Assembly (NCBI GenBank): GCA_015056565.1
Contig: SVGB01000015.1
Coordinates: 31,988 to 84,946, forward strand
Reading direction: 5' to 3'
Source: Butyrivibrio sp.
GTDB lineage: Bacteria > Bacillota > Clostridia > Lachnospirales > Lachnospiraceae
Length of the DNA stretch: 52,959 nucleotides
Each line of letters starts with the position of its first letter. The first letter of the stretch is position 1. This document shows positions 18,801 through 27,737 of the stretch, piece by piece. The notes under the pieces are model-generated. The model saw only the letters and a list, made by a program, of their open reading frames with translations, ran no database searches and was not told where the DNA came from. A program made the translations under genes and the position numbers.

Positions 18801-18836
18801 CAATGTACAATTTATCCAAGTTGTATATGTACAAGT
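18801..18836 (-). promoter_or_regulatory. Pair of AraR-type operator sites
   Basis: Two dyads resemble the known AraR box (TTGTAC/GTACAA core). The first is TTGTATATGTACAA at 18821-18834, extended by AAG/GT. The second, weaker, is centred on TGTACA at 18804-18809 (AATGTACAATT). Their centres lie about 21 bp, two helical turns, apart. Both lie upstream of the -35 box instead of over the promoter, so repression might involve cooperative binding or looping; that is inference. Confidence 0.6.
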
Positions 18837-18842
18837 TTGCCT

Positions 18843-18974
18843 AAACAAGACAGGGGGCTGTTGCTGACACGGGGACGGTTCTTCTGTCAGGTTTTATCAA
18901 AATAAAACCTGACAGAAGAACCGTCCCCGTGTCAGCAACAGCCCCCATGTCAGCAACAGCCCCCTGTCTTGTTT
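18843..18974. repeat. Large palindromic element (REP/MITE-like) with a short tandem duplication
   Basis: Two 45-base arms (18853-18897 and 18902-18946) are perfect reverse complements around a 4-base loop. The outer arms AAACAAGACA (18843-18852) and TGTCTTGTTT (18965-18974) are also complementary. They are separated from the right inner arm by an 18-base second copy (18947-18964) of the adjoining unit (18929-18946), with one base changed. The core GACACGGGGACGGTTCTTCT resembles, from memory, a dispersed palindrome family in Firmicutes linked to Y1 (RAYT-type) transposases. It abuts the DNA glycosylase stop codon and would act as a giant hairpin in either transcript. Confidence 0.85.
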
Positions 18975-19802
18975 TTATTCAGTCAATCCGTCCATTCTTG
19001 AATAGAAGAACAGATACTGCTGCATGATGCCGTTATATGGGGCATATTTGTCGAACATAAATCCATCAGGATACTTAAGATCCAAGACTCTGTTGATCCA
19101 GACATCCTTGGGGAAAGCATCGAGCCTGTGGTATCCAAAAAGGATCTCGCAGTTGGCAACCTTAACTCCTACTCCGTACAGGGACAGAAGCCTTTCCATG
19201 AGCACTGCATCATCAAGGTTTACCCAGGACTCCAGGTCTACGGCGCCGCTGGCCACATCAAGAGCTGCCTGGTGTACGTACTTGTCTCTGTAGCCAAGGC
19301 TGCATGAAGAAAGTTCCTCCATGGATAGGGCTGCCAGTTTATCAGGTGTAGGGAAAGAGTAGACTACTCCCACTCTTTCATCCTCGCAGATCTCTTCTCC
19401 AGCCAGCCTGCAGAGCTTTTCTATCGAAGCCTTGATGGCCGGGATGTTTTTTCTCTGGGATATGATAAATGAGATCAGCATCTCCCAGGGATTCTGCTTA
19501 AGGATCCTGATGCCCTTGCCAAACTCTGAGGCAGCATACAGATAAGGATCCTCATCCTCTGATATTCTTCCCCGGACATCCTTATAAGACAGGTCCAAGT
19601 CAAAATAGTTTTTCCAGAAGCCTTCAAACTCTTCCTTACTGCAGCCAAACTCGTATCTGTTATCATCCAGTTCACTGACGAACATATGCTTATCAAAAGC
19701 AGAAACACTGAATGAGCAGTCGCCGCACTCATTGAATCTGAAGCACTGTCCGCTGTCAGCTATTTTCTTTAAATCAAAATCGTCTTCTATTCTTAAGATC
19801 AT
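18975..19802 (-). CDS. 8-oxoguanine DNA glycosylase (OGG1-type, HhH-GPD)
   Basis: A 275-residue base-excision repair enzyme removing 8-oxoguanine opposite cytosine. The N-terminal domain opens LRIEDDFDLKKIADSGQCFRF, which matches OGG1-like proteins. The helix-hairpin-helix GPD segment reads LLSLYGVGVKVANCEILFGY with the catalytic Lys at about 214. The following AFPKDVWINRVL has the catalytic Asp at about 233. A bifunctional glycosylase/lyase is therefore likely. Its ATG overlaps the surE stop by four bases. The palindromic element begins right after its stop codon. Confidence 0.93.
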   Translation of the reverse strand: MILRIEDDFDLKKIADSGQCFRFNECGDCSFSVSAFDKHMFVSELDDNRYEFGCSKEEFEGFWKNYFDLDLSYKDVRGRISEDEDPYLYAASEFGKGIRILKQNPWEMLISFIISQRKNIPAIKASIEKLCRLAGEEICEDERVGVVYSFPTPDKLAALSMEELSSCSLGYRDKYVHQAALDVASGAVDLESWVNLDDAVLMERLLSLYGVGVKVANCEILFGYHRLDAFPKDVWINRVLDLKYPDGFMFDKYAPYNGIMQQYLFFYSRMDGLTE

Positions 19803-20512
19803 GAAAGATTATTTACTACTCCGATTGAAACATAATTATTGATCATGGCGTAAAGGTCCGTGCCCTCACCAGCTTCCCATCTGCGGATGCCGTCAACCAT
19901 GTAAGACTTCCTGCCCTCCGACACATCCTGTACATCGTAGCGGTCTTCATAGAAGCCATCCTTGGAAACCTTGGCATTCCTAAGTATCCCCTTGCACTCG
20001 GAAAGTGCACACCCAGGGAAATTGACGTTCCAGATCTGCCATTCACCAAGGGGTTTGTCCATGAGATCAGCCATTATGTCTCTTATATACTTATCTGTTA
20101 CTTCATGCATGCCATTGTTGCTCTCTGAAAAAGCGATGGCATGGATTTTTTGAAAGGAAGCCTCAAGGGCTGCTCCCACTGTAGCAGAATACTGAAGGTC
20201 TGCTGCCACGTTATATCCGTAGTTGATGCCAGACATTACGCAGTCTGGTTTTCCCGGAACTATGTTAAGAGCCCCGATCCTCACGCAGTCTGAAGGTCTG
20301 CCATCACAAGCAAAAGCCTTAACTCCGGGAACAGGAAAATCCACCTCCCAGACCTCAACTCTTCGCCTTAAAGTGATGCTGTGGGACATGGCACTTCTCT
20401 CTGAATCAGGAGCCACAACCCACACATCGCCAAACTCCCTGGCAACTTCCGCAAGCCTTACAATTCCACCTGCCTGTATTCCATCGTCATTGGTCAAAAG
20501 AATCTTTTTCAC
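19799..20512 (-). CDS. surE: 5'/3'-nucleotidase SurE
   Basis: A 237-residue SurE-family metal-dependent phosphatase acting on nucleoside monophosphates. The start MKKILLTNDDGIQAGGI includes the metal-binding Asp pair (9-10). VAPDSERSAMSHSITLRR and VMSGINYGYNVAADLQYSATVGAALEA are family signatures. It starts with GTG at 20510-20512, with AGAGG five bases upstream. It is translationally coupled to the DNA glycosylase downstream, which hints at shared use in nucleotide-damage or stress responses, although SurE substrates are broad. Confidence 0.95.
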   Translation of the reverse strand: MKKILLTNDDGIQAGGIVRLAEVAREFGDVWVVAPDSERSAMSHSITLRRRVEVWEVDFPVPGVKAFACDGRPSDCVRIGALNIVPGKPDCVMSGINYGYNVAADLQYSATVGAALEASFQKIHAIAFSESNNGMHEVTDKYIRDIMADLMDKPLGEWQIWNVNFPGCALSECKGILRNAKVSKDGFYEDRYDVQDVSEGRKSYMVDGIRRWEAGEGTDLYAMINNYVSIGVVNNLS

Positions 20513-20528
20513 CTAAACCTCTTTTCCA

Positions 20529-20978
20529 TTACGAATCCATATTGTCCAGATATCCTCTGTCCCATAGCATGATATTAAGCTTTTTTGCTAATTCCACGGC
20601 AGGCTGGGTGAAGTACTGATTGGTCATTACAACTCCAACCATCCTGTCGTAGTAATCTCTTCCGGCATAGATCTCCATAACTGCCTTGACTCCAATTGGC
20701 TTATCATAGCACTTGCACTGAAAAGCATAGGTAACTCCATCCTTCTCAGCCAGAATATCAGCGCCAAAATCCCCTGAGCCCTTAGTGACTTCCACCTCAA
20801 GAAACCCTGAAGCCTTCAAAAGGTCTGCACAGTAATACTCAAAGTCATGCCCCTCCATTTCGTCCATGGGCAGTTCCTTGGGATTATTTTTTATGTAGCT
20901 TCTGACAACAACAAATATCAAAAGAGCTATCGCCAGCACAGATGCCACATATAGGATTATGGCCGGAATCTCAAACAT
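20529..20978 (-). CDS. Membrane-anchored Mrr-type restriction endonuclease-like protein
   Basis: A 149-residue protein with one N-terminal transmembrane helix (about 5-27, IILYVASVLAIALLIFVVVR). An Mrr_cat domain follows, with the PD-(D/E)XK-type residues in KGSGDFGADILAEKDG and YAFQCKCY (Asp ... Gln-x-Lys). The conserved MEGHDFEYYCADLLKASGF precedes it. Membrane-tethered Mrr-like nucleases are widespread and poorly understood. They may cut foreign or damaged DNA at the envelope. AAAGGAGATATTTAA gives a strong start. It sits 16 bases upstream of surE in the same direction. Confidence 0.87.
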   Translation of the reverse strand: MFEIPAIILYVASVLAIALLIFVVVRSYIKNNPKELPMDEMEGHDFEYYCADLLKASGFLEVEVTKGSGDFGADILAEKDGVTYAFQCKCYDKPIGVKAVMEIYAGRDYYDRMVGVVMTNQYFTQPAVELAKKLNIMLWDRGYLDNMDS

Positions 20979-20997
20979 TTAAATATCTCCTTTATGA

Positions 20998-22080
20998 TCA
21001 CTGGAGTTTAAGATCGCCCTCTTTTACCCATCCAAGCTTAACTACTACAAGGTGGATGATAAGTGAAAAGATTGCAGGAAGCACAAAGGAAATAAGTACA
21101 AGTCCAGTCCAGTCAAAGGCTGTGATGGCATATCTTGTGCCCTCTGAGATCTCTTTTACCCATCCGGTGTAAACACCGATCTGTCCAACAAGTCCGCAGG
21201 TTCCCATTCCTGATGATACAGGAGCGCCGTTCATCTGAAGCTTGAACACGCAGGTTGCGATAGGTCCTGTGATGGCTGAAGCCAGTGTTGGTGCGATCCA
21301 TACTCTTGGGTTCTTGATGATGTTGCCCATCTGGAGCATTGATGTTCCGATTCCCTGTGAAACAAGTCCGCCCCATTTATTCTCCTTGAAAGAGATAACA
21401 GCAAAACCTACCATCTGAGCACAGCAGCCTGCTACTGCTGCACCGCCTGCAAGACCTGTAAGGCCAAGAGCTGCGCAGATTGCTGCTGATGAGATAGGAA
21501 GTGTAAGTGCCATACCTACTACAACTGATACAAGGATTCCCATAAGGAATGGCTGAAGCTCGGTCGCCCACATGATCAGGTTACCGATTGACATTGCCGC
21601 CTTTCCAAGTGGAGGTGCAATGAGCCAGGAAAAGAAAATTCCTACAGCTATAGTAACAAGTGGAGTGACCAAAATATCGACCTTAGTCTCTTTTGAAACT
21701 GCTTTACCAAACTCTGCTGCAATGATGGCTACAAACAGAACTGCCAGAGGGCCGCCTGCTCCGCCAAGAGCATTTGATGCAAAGCCAACTGTGATCATTG
21801 AAAAAAGAACAAGTGGCGGGCACTTAAGTGCATAACCAATAGCAACCGCCATTGCAGGACCGCTCATTGCTGTTGCAAGTCCGCCCACTGTGTAATCAAC
21901 ACCTGAGATGGTTGCCACAGTCTTCATAAGAAATGGAATGTGGAACTGGGTTCCGATGGTGTTGATGATGGTTCCGATGAGCAGTGAACAGAAAAGTCCC
22001 TGCGCCATGGCACCCAGTGCATCGATTCCGTATCTCTTTAATGAGATCTCAATGTCTTTCCTTTTTAAAAACTCTTTCAT
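20998..22080 (-). CDS. PTS system IIC-like permease (PTS_EIIC_2 / PfoR-like)
   Basis: A 360-residue membrane protein with eight to ten hydrophobic segments and Gly/Ala-rich loops. ISLKRYGIDALGAMAQGLFCSLLIG and the late MNGAPVSSGMGTCGLVGQIG fit the PTS_EIIC_2 family, whose members include PfoR-like proteins. No IIA or IIB domain is attached or encoded nearby, so a phosphotransferase role is uncertain and the substrate unknown. AGAGGAGAAAAAGT precedes the ATG. Confidence 0.85.
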   Translation of the reverse strand: MKEFLKRKDIEISLKRYGIDALGAMAQGLFCSLLIGTIINTIGTQFHIPFLMKTVATISGVDYTVGGLATAMSGPAMAVAIGYALKCPPLVLFSMITVGFASNALGGAGGPLAVLFVAIIAAEFGKAVSKETKVDILVTPLVTIAVGIFFSWLIAPPLGKAAMSIGNLIMWATELQPFLMGILVSVVVGMALTLPISSAAICAALGLTGLAGGAAVAGCCAQMVGFAVISFKENKWGGLVSQGIGTSMLQMGNIIKNPRVWIAPTLASAITGPIATCVFKLQMNGAPVSSGMGTCGLVGQIGVYTGWVKEISEGTRYAITAFDWTGLVLISFVLPAIFSLIIHLVVVKLGWVKEGDLKLQ

Positions 22081-22102
22081 ACTTTTTCTCCTCTTTTGAG
22101 TA

Positions 22103-23425
22103 TTAATTAGTACCTATTCTAAGCCAATGTCCCTTGAAATAATAGATGATAAATATGATCGAACTTACTGACCAGGTAAGTGGATAAGCCCAGAAGATAA
22201 CATTTACAACCGGGATGATCCTGACGATCAAAGTGATGTAGGTTATTCTAAGAAGACACCAGCTTGAAAGCATAACTATCATTGGAACTGTGGTTTTTCC
22301 AGCTCCTCTGTATATTCCTGCAAGGCAGTGGCTTAAAGCCAGAAGGCAGTAAAAAAGGCTCTCTGTCCTGGCCTGCGTGGCACCAATAGCAAGTACTTCC
22401 GGTTCCGAAGAAAACATCCTAAGCAGCACCGGAGCAAACAAAAATACGATAACTCCTATGATCTCAGCGCATCCTACGCCAATTGCGCTTCCAATGATAT
22501 TTCCCTTTTTGACTCTCTCGCTCTCGCCTGCGCCAAGATTCTGACTTACGAAGGTGGTAAGAGCCATACACATACATGTAATAGGTAAAAAGACAAATCC
22601 CTCAAGCTTAAAGTAGCTGCCACATCCTGCCATGGCTGCTGCACCAAAGGCATTTATATTGGACTGAACAACAACGTTTCCTATGGCAATTACGCTGTTC
22701 TGGATTCCTGTTGGAAATCCCATCATAAGCTCTTTTTTAATGGTTGGCGGATCCATCCTGAGTCTGCCTATAAATATCCTGTGAGGGCCATCTACTCTTG
22801 TGAGTTTAACAAAGGCAAGTATAGCACTGATGAACTGGGCTATGATAGTGGCAAAAGCCGCCCCTCCTATACCAAATCCTGCATACTTCACAAAGTAGAT
22901 ATCTAAAACAGTGTTGATGATCGTACTTACAGCCAGGTAGTACAAGGGGTGTCTTGAATCTCCCATAGCCTGGAACACGCCACAACAGGCGCTGTACATG
23001 ATGTTTCCAAGTCCACCTAAAAAATATATCTTGAAGTATAGCACAGAATTGGGCATTACATCCTCTGGAGTTCCCATCCAGGAAAGAAGATGTGGTGTAA
23101 AGAAATATCCCCACACTGTCATGACAATTCCCATGATAATGGCAAAAGTTATGCCAGTGTGAGCTGCTATTGATACACCTTTAAGGTCACCAGCCCCATA
23201 GCGCTTACCTATGATAACGCTGCTACCCATAAAGAGGCCGTTGATAAATCCCACCATCAGAAAAATAAGGCTTCCGGTAGTACTTACCGCAGCCAAAGCC
23301 TCTTTTCCAAGGACATTCCCCACAACAACTGAATCCACAACATTGTAGAGCTGCTGAAGGAGCTGTCCAAAAAACAGCGGGATCGCAAATAATATGAGAT
23401 TTTTCGTAATTGGCCCTTTAGTCAT
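22103..23425 (-). CDS. MATE family efflux transporter
   Basis: About 440 residues in 12 hydrophobic segments. The start MTKGPITKNLILFAIPLFFG followed by QQLYNVVDSVVVGNVLG is typical of the MATE (NorM/DinF) family, and a second internal repeat begins near GFPTGIQNSVIAIGNVVV. The family exports cationic drugs or metabolites with Na+ or H+ antiport. I choose the ATG at 23423-23425 because the protein start then matches the family. A TTG at 23467 would add 14 residues and neither has a strong ribosome binding site. Confidence 0.93.
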   Translation of the reverse strand: MTKGPITKNLILFAIPLFFGQLLQQLYNVVDSVVVGNVLGKEALAAVSTTGSLIFLMVGFINGLFMGSSVIIGKRYGAGDLKGVSIAAHTGITFAIIMGIVMTVWGYFFTPHLLSWMGTPEDVMPNSVLYFKIYFLGGLGNIMYSACCGVFQAMGDSRHPLYYLAVSTIINTVLDIYFVKYAGFGIGGAAFATIIAQFISAILAFVKLTRVDGPHRIFIGRLRMDPPTIKKELMMGFPTGIQNSVIAIGNVVVQSNINAFGAAAMAGCGSYFKLEGFVFLPITCMCMALTTFVSQNLGAGESERVKKGNIIGSAIGVGCAEIIGVIVFLFAPVLLRMFSSEPEVLAIGATQARTESLFYCLLALSHCLAGIYRGAGKTTVPMIVMLSSWCLLRITYITLIVRIIPVVNVIFWAYPLTWSVSSIIFIIYYFKGHWLRIGTN

Positions 23426-23553
23426 AGACTCAATTGTAATATTTCGCTCTGTAAAAGAAAAGCACAACTTTGTTAAATTGTTATTTATTTCTCACGCTTT
23501 TGTAGTATAATGGGGTGAAGTATTAAAAATCTATCTTTGAGGAGGAAAAAAAG

Positions 23554-24120
23554 ATGAGTGATACTGAAATGATGGCTGCGCTTTTAGGCGTAGGCGCTGC
23601 AGCAATTGTAGTTGCACTTATTATCTGCCTTGTTGTTTATCTTGTTGATGCGATCGGTATTTACAAGTACCTTAAGGCTCGTAACTACTCAAATGCATGG
23701 TTTGGATTTATCCCATTCCTCAACACATTTGGTAAGGTTGATGCTACTTATGGAAACGTAGACAAGATCAAAGTTTTTGGCGTTGCACTTCCTGCAATCG
23801 TTGTTAAGCTTTATCCTGTAATCCTTGTAGTATTCAGCGCAATCACATCAAGGATCAGCGCAATCGCAAGCATCTGCAGCCTTATCGTAACTGTTCTTAC
23901 AGTAGCTGTTGGCACTGTAGTTTTCAAGGACGTTATGGAGCGCATTGAGAAGCCTGTTTCAACAGGATTCGCTGTATTTGCAAACATCATCACAATCGTT
24001 GGTTCAATCAAGCTTCTTGCTGACGCAAGCAAGGTGGCTCCTGGTCAGTACGACTACACAACTGACACAAGAGTTCTTGCTTCACAGGCAGGCGCTCAGG
24101 GACCAGCTAACATGCAGTAA
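23554..24120 (+). CDS. Small multi-pass membrane protein of unknown function
   Basis: A 188-residue protein with about four to five transmembrane segments (roughly 10-32, 62-90, 95-125 and 130-150). A polar tail ends ASQAGAQGPANMQ. The segment YKYLKARNYSNAWFGFIPFLNTFG resembles small DUF5684-like membrane proteins, but I cannot assign a family with confidence. AGGAGGAAAAAAAG is an excellent ribosome binding site. A TATAAT box lies at 23506-23511 but no good -35 box. It is a lone plus-strand gene among minus-strand ones and has its own terminator. Confidence 0.8.
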   Translation: MSDTEMMAALLGVGAAAIVVALIICLVVYLVDAIGIYKYLKARNYSNAWFGFIPFLNTFGKVDATYGNVDKIKVFGVALPAIVVKLYPVILVVFSAITSRISAIASICSLIVTVLTVAVGTVVFKDVMERIEKPVSTGFAVFANIITIVGSIKLLADASKVAPGQYDYTTDTRVLASQAGAQGPANMQ

Positions 24121-24143
24121 TTTAAGTTCTAAAGTGTTATGAG

Positions 24144-24171
24144 AAAAGACCCTCAGATGAGGGTCTTTTTT
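24144..24171. terminator. Bidirectional intrinsic terminator
   Basis: An 11-bp stem (24144-24154 with 24159-24169) has a 4-base loop with A and T runs on its two sides. It separates the converging plus-strand membrane protein gene and the minus-strand GH127 gene, and should stop both transcripts. Confidence 0.9.
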
Positions 24172-24173
24172 GT

Positions 24174-26135
24174 TTATTCTTCAGTTATCCATACCCTCAT
24201 CTCGTTTTCGCCACGGTTTCCCCAGGTGCTGTATGGAATAAAACGGATTTTAACCGGCTGTCTTTCAAATCGTGGGCGGTCTGTATAAAGAGCTGAAGGC
24301 GCGTCTTCATTGCTGCCTTCACTGAGCCTCTCACCAGCGCCTTCTACAACTGACACTCCTCCAAGCAGCTCTTCTTCAAAGTGATCTGTAAGCTCTGAAT
24401 CCTTTTTCAGCACCAGCTTGTGGAGGGCGTCTCCATTGTCTTTCCCCTCTGCGCAGTAGACCTGCGGGCCTCTTGCCACAGCCACTTTATGGATATCTTC
24501 TGATACATTAAGATTTGCGTACCACCTCTTAGGCCTTATCTCCATATCAAATACTATGCTGTGCTCTCCGGATGGAACCTTTACATACCAGTATCCGTTT
24601 TCATCAATGATCTGGGCATTCGTGCCATCAATGCTTCCACTTACGCTGTCTCGCCAGCCGGGAAGACGGATTCCAATGGTCACATCTGTATCTTCTTTAT
24701 TTTCTATTTCGAAAAGAACTTTTCCGCTTCTTGGGTAATCAGTCTTTTGCCTGATGGATATCTTTTTACCCTTATCTTCCAAGGACATCTCTGAGGCAAT
24801 AAACAGATTAACCAGCACTGCATCGTCAAACACCGAATAGATGTAGTCTTCCACAGATGTTATGAGCCTTGCAAGATTTGGCGGGCAGCAGGCACAGCCA
24901 AGCCACTGGGGACGAACGCTTTTTACGTGGCTCTTTGTTGGATCAAGCTTTCCTTTTTCCGGAACAACCTCAAGGGGATTTACATAGAAAAAGTGCTTGC
25001 CATCAAGCGCCATTCCTGAAAGAGCTGTGTTATAGAGCGCTCTTTCCATCACGTCTGCATACTCTGAATTTCTTTCAAGCTTAAGCATCTGCTTCGCAAA
25101 AAAGATAAGGCCGATAGATGCACAGGTCTCGCAGTACATGGTGTCGTTTGGAAGATCATAGTCTAAAGTAAAAGACTCTCCAAGTACTGTGGAGCCGATG
25201 CCTCCTGTGATGAACATGCGCTTATCTACAATATTTCTCCAGATTTTTTTGCATGCTTTTTCAAACTCTTTGTTTCCAGAGGCCTTAGCCACATCTGCCA
25301 TTGCAGTACACATATAGACCAGTCTTACCGCATGCCCCTCTGCTGTGTCCTGCTCTTCAACTGGAAGATGAGTCTGATCATACTTCATTGCTTCAGCAGA
25401 TACTCCCAGGATATTTCCGCCCTTGTCCATGGATTTTAATCTGCTCCACTCCTTTGGAGAATCGCCTCTTACCTTTAAAAAGTACTCAGCAAGATCTCTG
25501 TATTTTTCTGTCCCAGTGATGTGATAGAGCTTCATCAGACCTATCTCTATTTCTTCATGGCCATCAGCAAAATGATACTTGCCTTTTTCCGGTCCAAATG
25601 TATCACACAGGTGTGCAGCTACTTTTTCAGCAACATCCATTGCCAGTTCACTTCCTGTTGCAAGCTTATATGCCACAAGCGCTTCCAACAGATGTCCCAT
25701 ACAATATAGCTCGTGGCTCTCTGCAAGGCGCATGTATCTTCGCTCCGGACATTTTATAGTAAAGTAAGTGCCTATATATCCATCGGGCTGCTGCGCCTTT
25801 GAGATCAGTTCAACAACGCCATCTGCCAGAGTTTTAAGCTCATCATCCCAGGTGTCAGAAAGGGAGTATGAAACTGCTTCAAGCCACTTGTACACGTCGC
25901 TGTCCTGGAAAACCCAGCCGTAGTGATCTCCCTTTTCAAGCCCTGCTGCAATCTTGAAATTTGCAATAGCATGGCTCTTTTCATTAGGGATAGATACGTC
26001 ATTTCGCTCTCTTTCTATAGAAATATCAATGCTGTCATTAAGCACCGCCCACTGATAAGGGATCATTTCTTTTCTTACCAGCTCCTTATACTTTTTCCAT
26101 ACGGGATCTGTAACGCAAATGTTTCTTTTACTCAT
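24174..26135 (-). CDS. GH127 beta-L-arabinofuranosidase
   Basis: A 653-residue glycoside hydrolase of family 127 (HypBA1 type), which releases L-arabinofuranose from beta-linked arabino-oligosaccharides such as those on hydroxyproline-rich plant glycoproteins. The zinc and nucleophile residues are present: Glu336 and Cys338 in YCETCAS, and Cys416-Cys417 in GCACCPPN; the family uses a cysteine as nucleophile. The N-terminal (alpha/alpha)6 barrel has GWVFQDSDVYKWLEA and QQPDGYIGTYF. No signal peptide, so cytoplasmic. It is the last gene of the arabinan operon, after an attenuator-like hairpin at 26164-26197. Confidence 0.93.
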   Translation of the reverse strand: MSKRNICVTDPVWKKYKELVRKEMIPYQWAVLNDSIDISIERERNDVSIPNEKSHAIANFKIAAGLEKGDHYGWVFQDSDVYKWLEAVSYSLSDTWDDELKTLADGVVELISKAQQPDGYIGTYFTIKCPERRYMRLAESHELYCMGHLLEALVAYKLATGSELAMDVAEKVAAHLCDTFGPEKGKYHFADGHEEIEIGLMKLYHITGTEKYRDLAEYFLKVRGDSPKEWSRLKSMDKGGNILGVSAEAMKYDQTHLPVEEQDTAEGHAVRLVYMCTAMADVAKASGNKEFEKACKKIWRNIVDKRMFITGGIGSTVLGESFTLDYDLPNDTMYCETCASIGLIFFAKQMLKLERNSEYADVMERALYNTALSGMALDGKHFFYVNPLEVVPEKGKLDPTKSHVKSVRPQWLGCACCPPNLARLITSVEDYIYSVFDDAVLVNLFIASEMSLEDKGKKISIRQKTDYPRSGKVLFEIENKEDTDVTIGIRLPGWRDSVSGSIDGTNAQIIDENGYWYVKVPSGEHSIVFDMEIRPKRWYANLNVSEDIHKVAVARGPQVYCAEGKDNGDALHKLVLKKDSELTDHFEEELLGGVSVVEGAGERLSEGSNEDAPSALYTDRPRFERQPVKIRFIPYSTWGNRGENEMRVWITEE

Positions 26136-26163
26136 GAAGTAGTCTTCCCCTTTTTCTTTTTAA

Positions 26164-26197
26164 AAAGAGGCAGCACAGTGATCTGCTCTGCCTCTTT
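26164..26197 (-). terminator. Attenuator-like hairpin between GH51 and GH127 genes
   Basis: AAAGAGGCAG (26164-26173) and CTGCCTCTTT (26188-26197) form a 10-bp stem followed on the minus strand by a short T run. It may reduce expression of the last gene relative to the upstream ones, or end the main transcript. Confidence 0.65.
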
Positions 26198-26210
26198 CAC
26201 ATATTCGTAA

Positions 26211-27719
26211 TTATTTAAGTCTGATCTCTACTACACTGGCAGCAGGAATATTAAGAGTAAACTTATTACCTGCAACCTTTTTGCATCCGTCAAAGGCCTT
26301 CTCTACAACCAGATCAGGATTCTCAAAGGTGTTATGGTTATGAGGATCGCAATCACCAACAACAGTAGCTTCGACAACTTCGTAGTCCTTATCTTCAGCA
26401 AGCTGAACATCAAGTGTCTTACTGTCTGTCGTTGAAAGGTTACATACTGTTACACTGATAACGCCGTCTTTCTCAGTTACAGACTCTGTGATCTCTGGAA
26501 CACATGTATCGCCTTCTCCGATATTTCCAGTTCCTGACAGTGAGCTCTCTAAAAGCTCTGCACCCTGGTGGTGACGATACTGGTGGAATACATGATAAGT
26601 AGGTGTGCGGAGCATCTTCTCGCCATCAGTAAGTATTACTGACTGAAGAACGTTGATCATCTGTGCGATGCACGCAAGCTTAACTCTGTCACAGTGCTTG
26701 TTAAAGATGTTCAGTGTGATTCCGGCTACAAGCGCATCACGTACTGTGTTCTGCTGGTAGAGGAATCCTGGATTTGTTCCTTCCTCAACCTTGTACCATG
26801 TTCCCCACTCATCAACAGACATTCCGATCTTCTTTTCAGGATCATACTGATCCATGATAGCGCTGTGTCTTGATACAAGCTCTTCCATCCTGTAAGCCTG
26901 CTTCAGCGTTCTGTAATAAACATCCTCGTCGAACTCTGTTGCACTTACCTTTGGCTCCCATCCGAAAGGCATATCATAATAATGAAGGGAAAGAAGATCC
27001 ATAAATCCATGTAAATGCTCAGGTGCGTGGTCAAAGCATGTCTTAAGTACCTGCTCAGTCCAGTGATAGTCATCTACATTGGCGCCACAGCAAATCTTCT
27101 TGATAGGCTTTTTGTCATCGTACTGTCTTACATATGTCTGATAACGGCGGTACTCATTGCCGTAGTACTCAGGGGTCATGTTTCCGCCGCAGCCCCAGTT
27201 CTCGTTACCAACTCCGAAGTAATCTACTGTCCATGCCTTTTCTGAGCCGTTTGCCTTACGAAGGTTTGACATTGGAGATTCTCCGTCAAAGGTCATGTAC
27301 TCAACCCACTCGCTCATCTCCTGAACTGTGCCACTTCCGAGGTTTCCGTTTACATAGGTCTTGCAGCCAAGCTGTTTGCACAGCTCCATATATTCATGGG
27401 TTCCAAAGCTGTTGTCCTCTGTTACTCCGCCCCAATGAGTATTTACCATCTTTTTACGTTTTGACTTTTCGCCGATACCATCTTTCCAGTGGTATTCATC
27501 TGCAAAACATCCTCCTGGCCAGCGAAGTACAGGAACCTGTATCTCTTTAAGAGCATCTACTACATCCTTACGCATTCCGTTTACGTTAGGAATGTCAGAA
27601 TTCTCTCCTACATAGAGTCCCTCATAGATACATCTTCCCAGATGTTCTGAAAAATGTCCGTAAATCTCCGGCGCAACCTTTCCAAGCTTCTTGGTCTCGT
27701 TGATAACTAGCTTAGCCAT
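26211..27719 (-). CDS. abfA: GH51 alpha-L-arabinofuranosidase
   Basis: A 502-residue cytoplasmic exo-enzyme removing terminal alpha-L-arabinofuranosyl residues from arabino-oligosaccharides. The start [18 protein letters not shown] and [14 protein letters not shown] are family signatures. The acid/base Glu is in GVGNENWG (about 173) and the nucleophile Glu in [11 protein letters not shown] (about 304). The C-terminal beta-sandwich follows the barrel. No signal peptide. GGAAAGGATG precedes the ATG. It is flanked by GH43 and GH127 enzymes that act on different linkages. Confidence 0.96.
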   Translation of the reverse strand: MAKLVINETKKLGKVAPEIYGHFSEHLGRCIYEGLYVGENSDIPNVNGMRKDVVDALKEIQVPVLRWPGGCFADEYHWKDGIGEKSKRKKMVNTHWGGVTEDNSFGTHEYMELCKQLGCKTYVNGNLGSGTVQEMSEWVEYMTFDGESPMSNLRKANGSEKAWTVDYFGVGNENWGCGGNMTPEYYGNEYRRYQTYVRQYDDKKPIKKICCGANVDDYHWTEQVLKTCFDHAPEHLHGFMDLLSLHYYDMPFGWEPKVSATEFDEDVYYRTLKQAYRMEELVSRHSAIMDQYDPEKKIGMSVDEWGTWYKVEEGTNPGFLYQQNTVRDALVAGITLNIFNKHCDRVKLACIAQMINVLQSVILTDGEKMLRTPTYHVFHQYRHHQGAELLESSLSGTGNIGEGDTCVPEITESVTEKDGVISVTVCNLSTTDSKTLDVQLAEDKDYEVVEATVVGDCDPHNHNTFENPDLVVEKAFDGCKKVAGNKFTLNIPAASVVEIRLK

Positions 27720-27737
27720 TTTTTCATCCTTTCCTTT

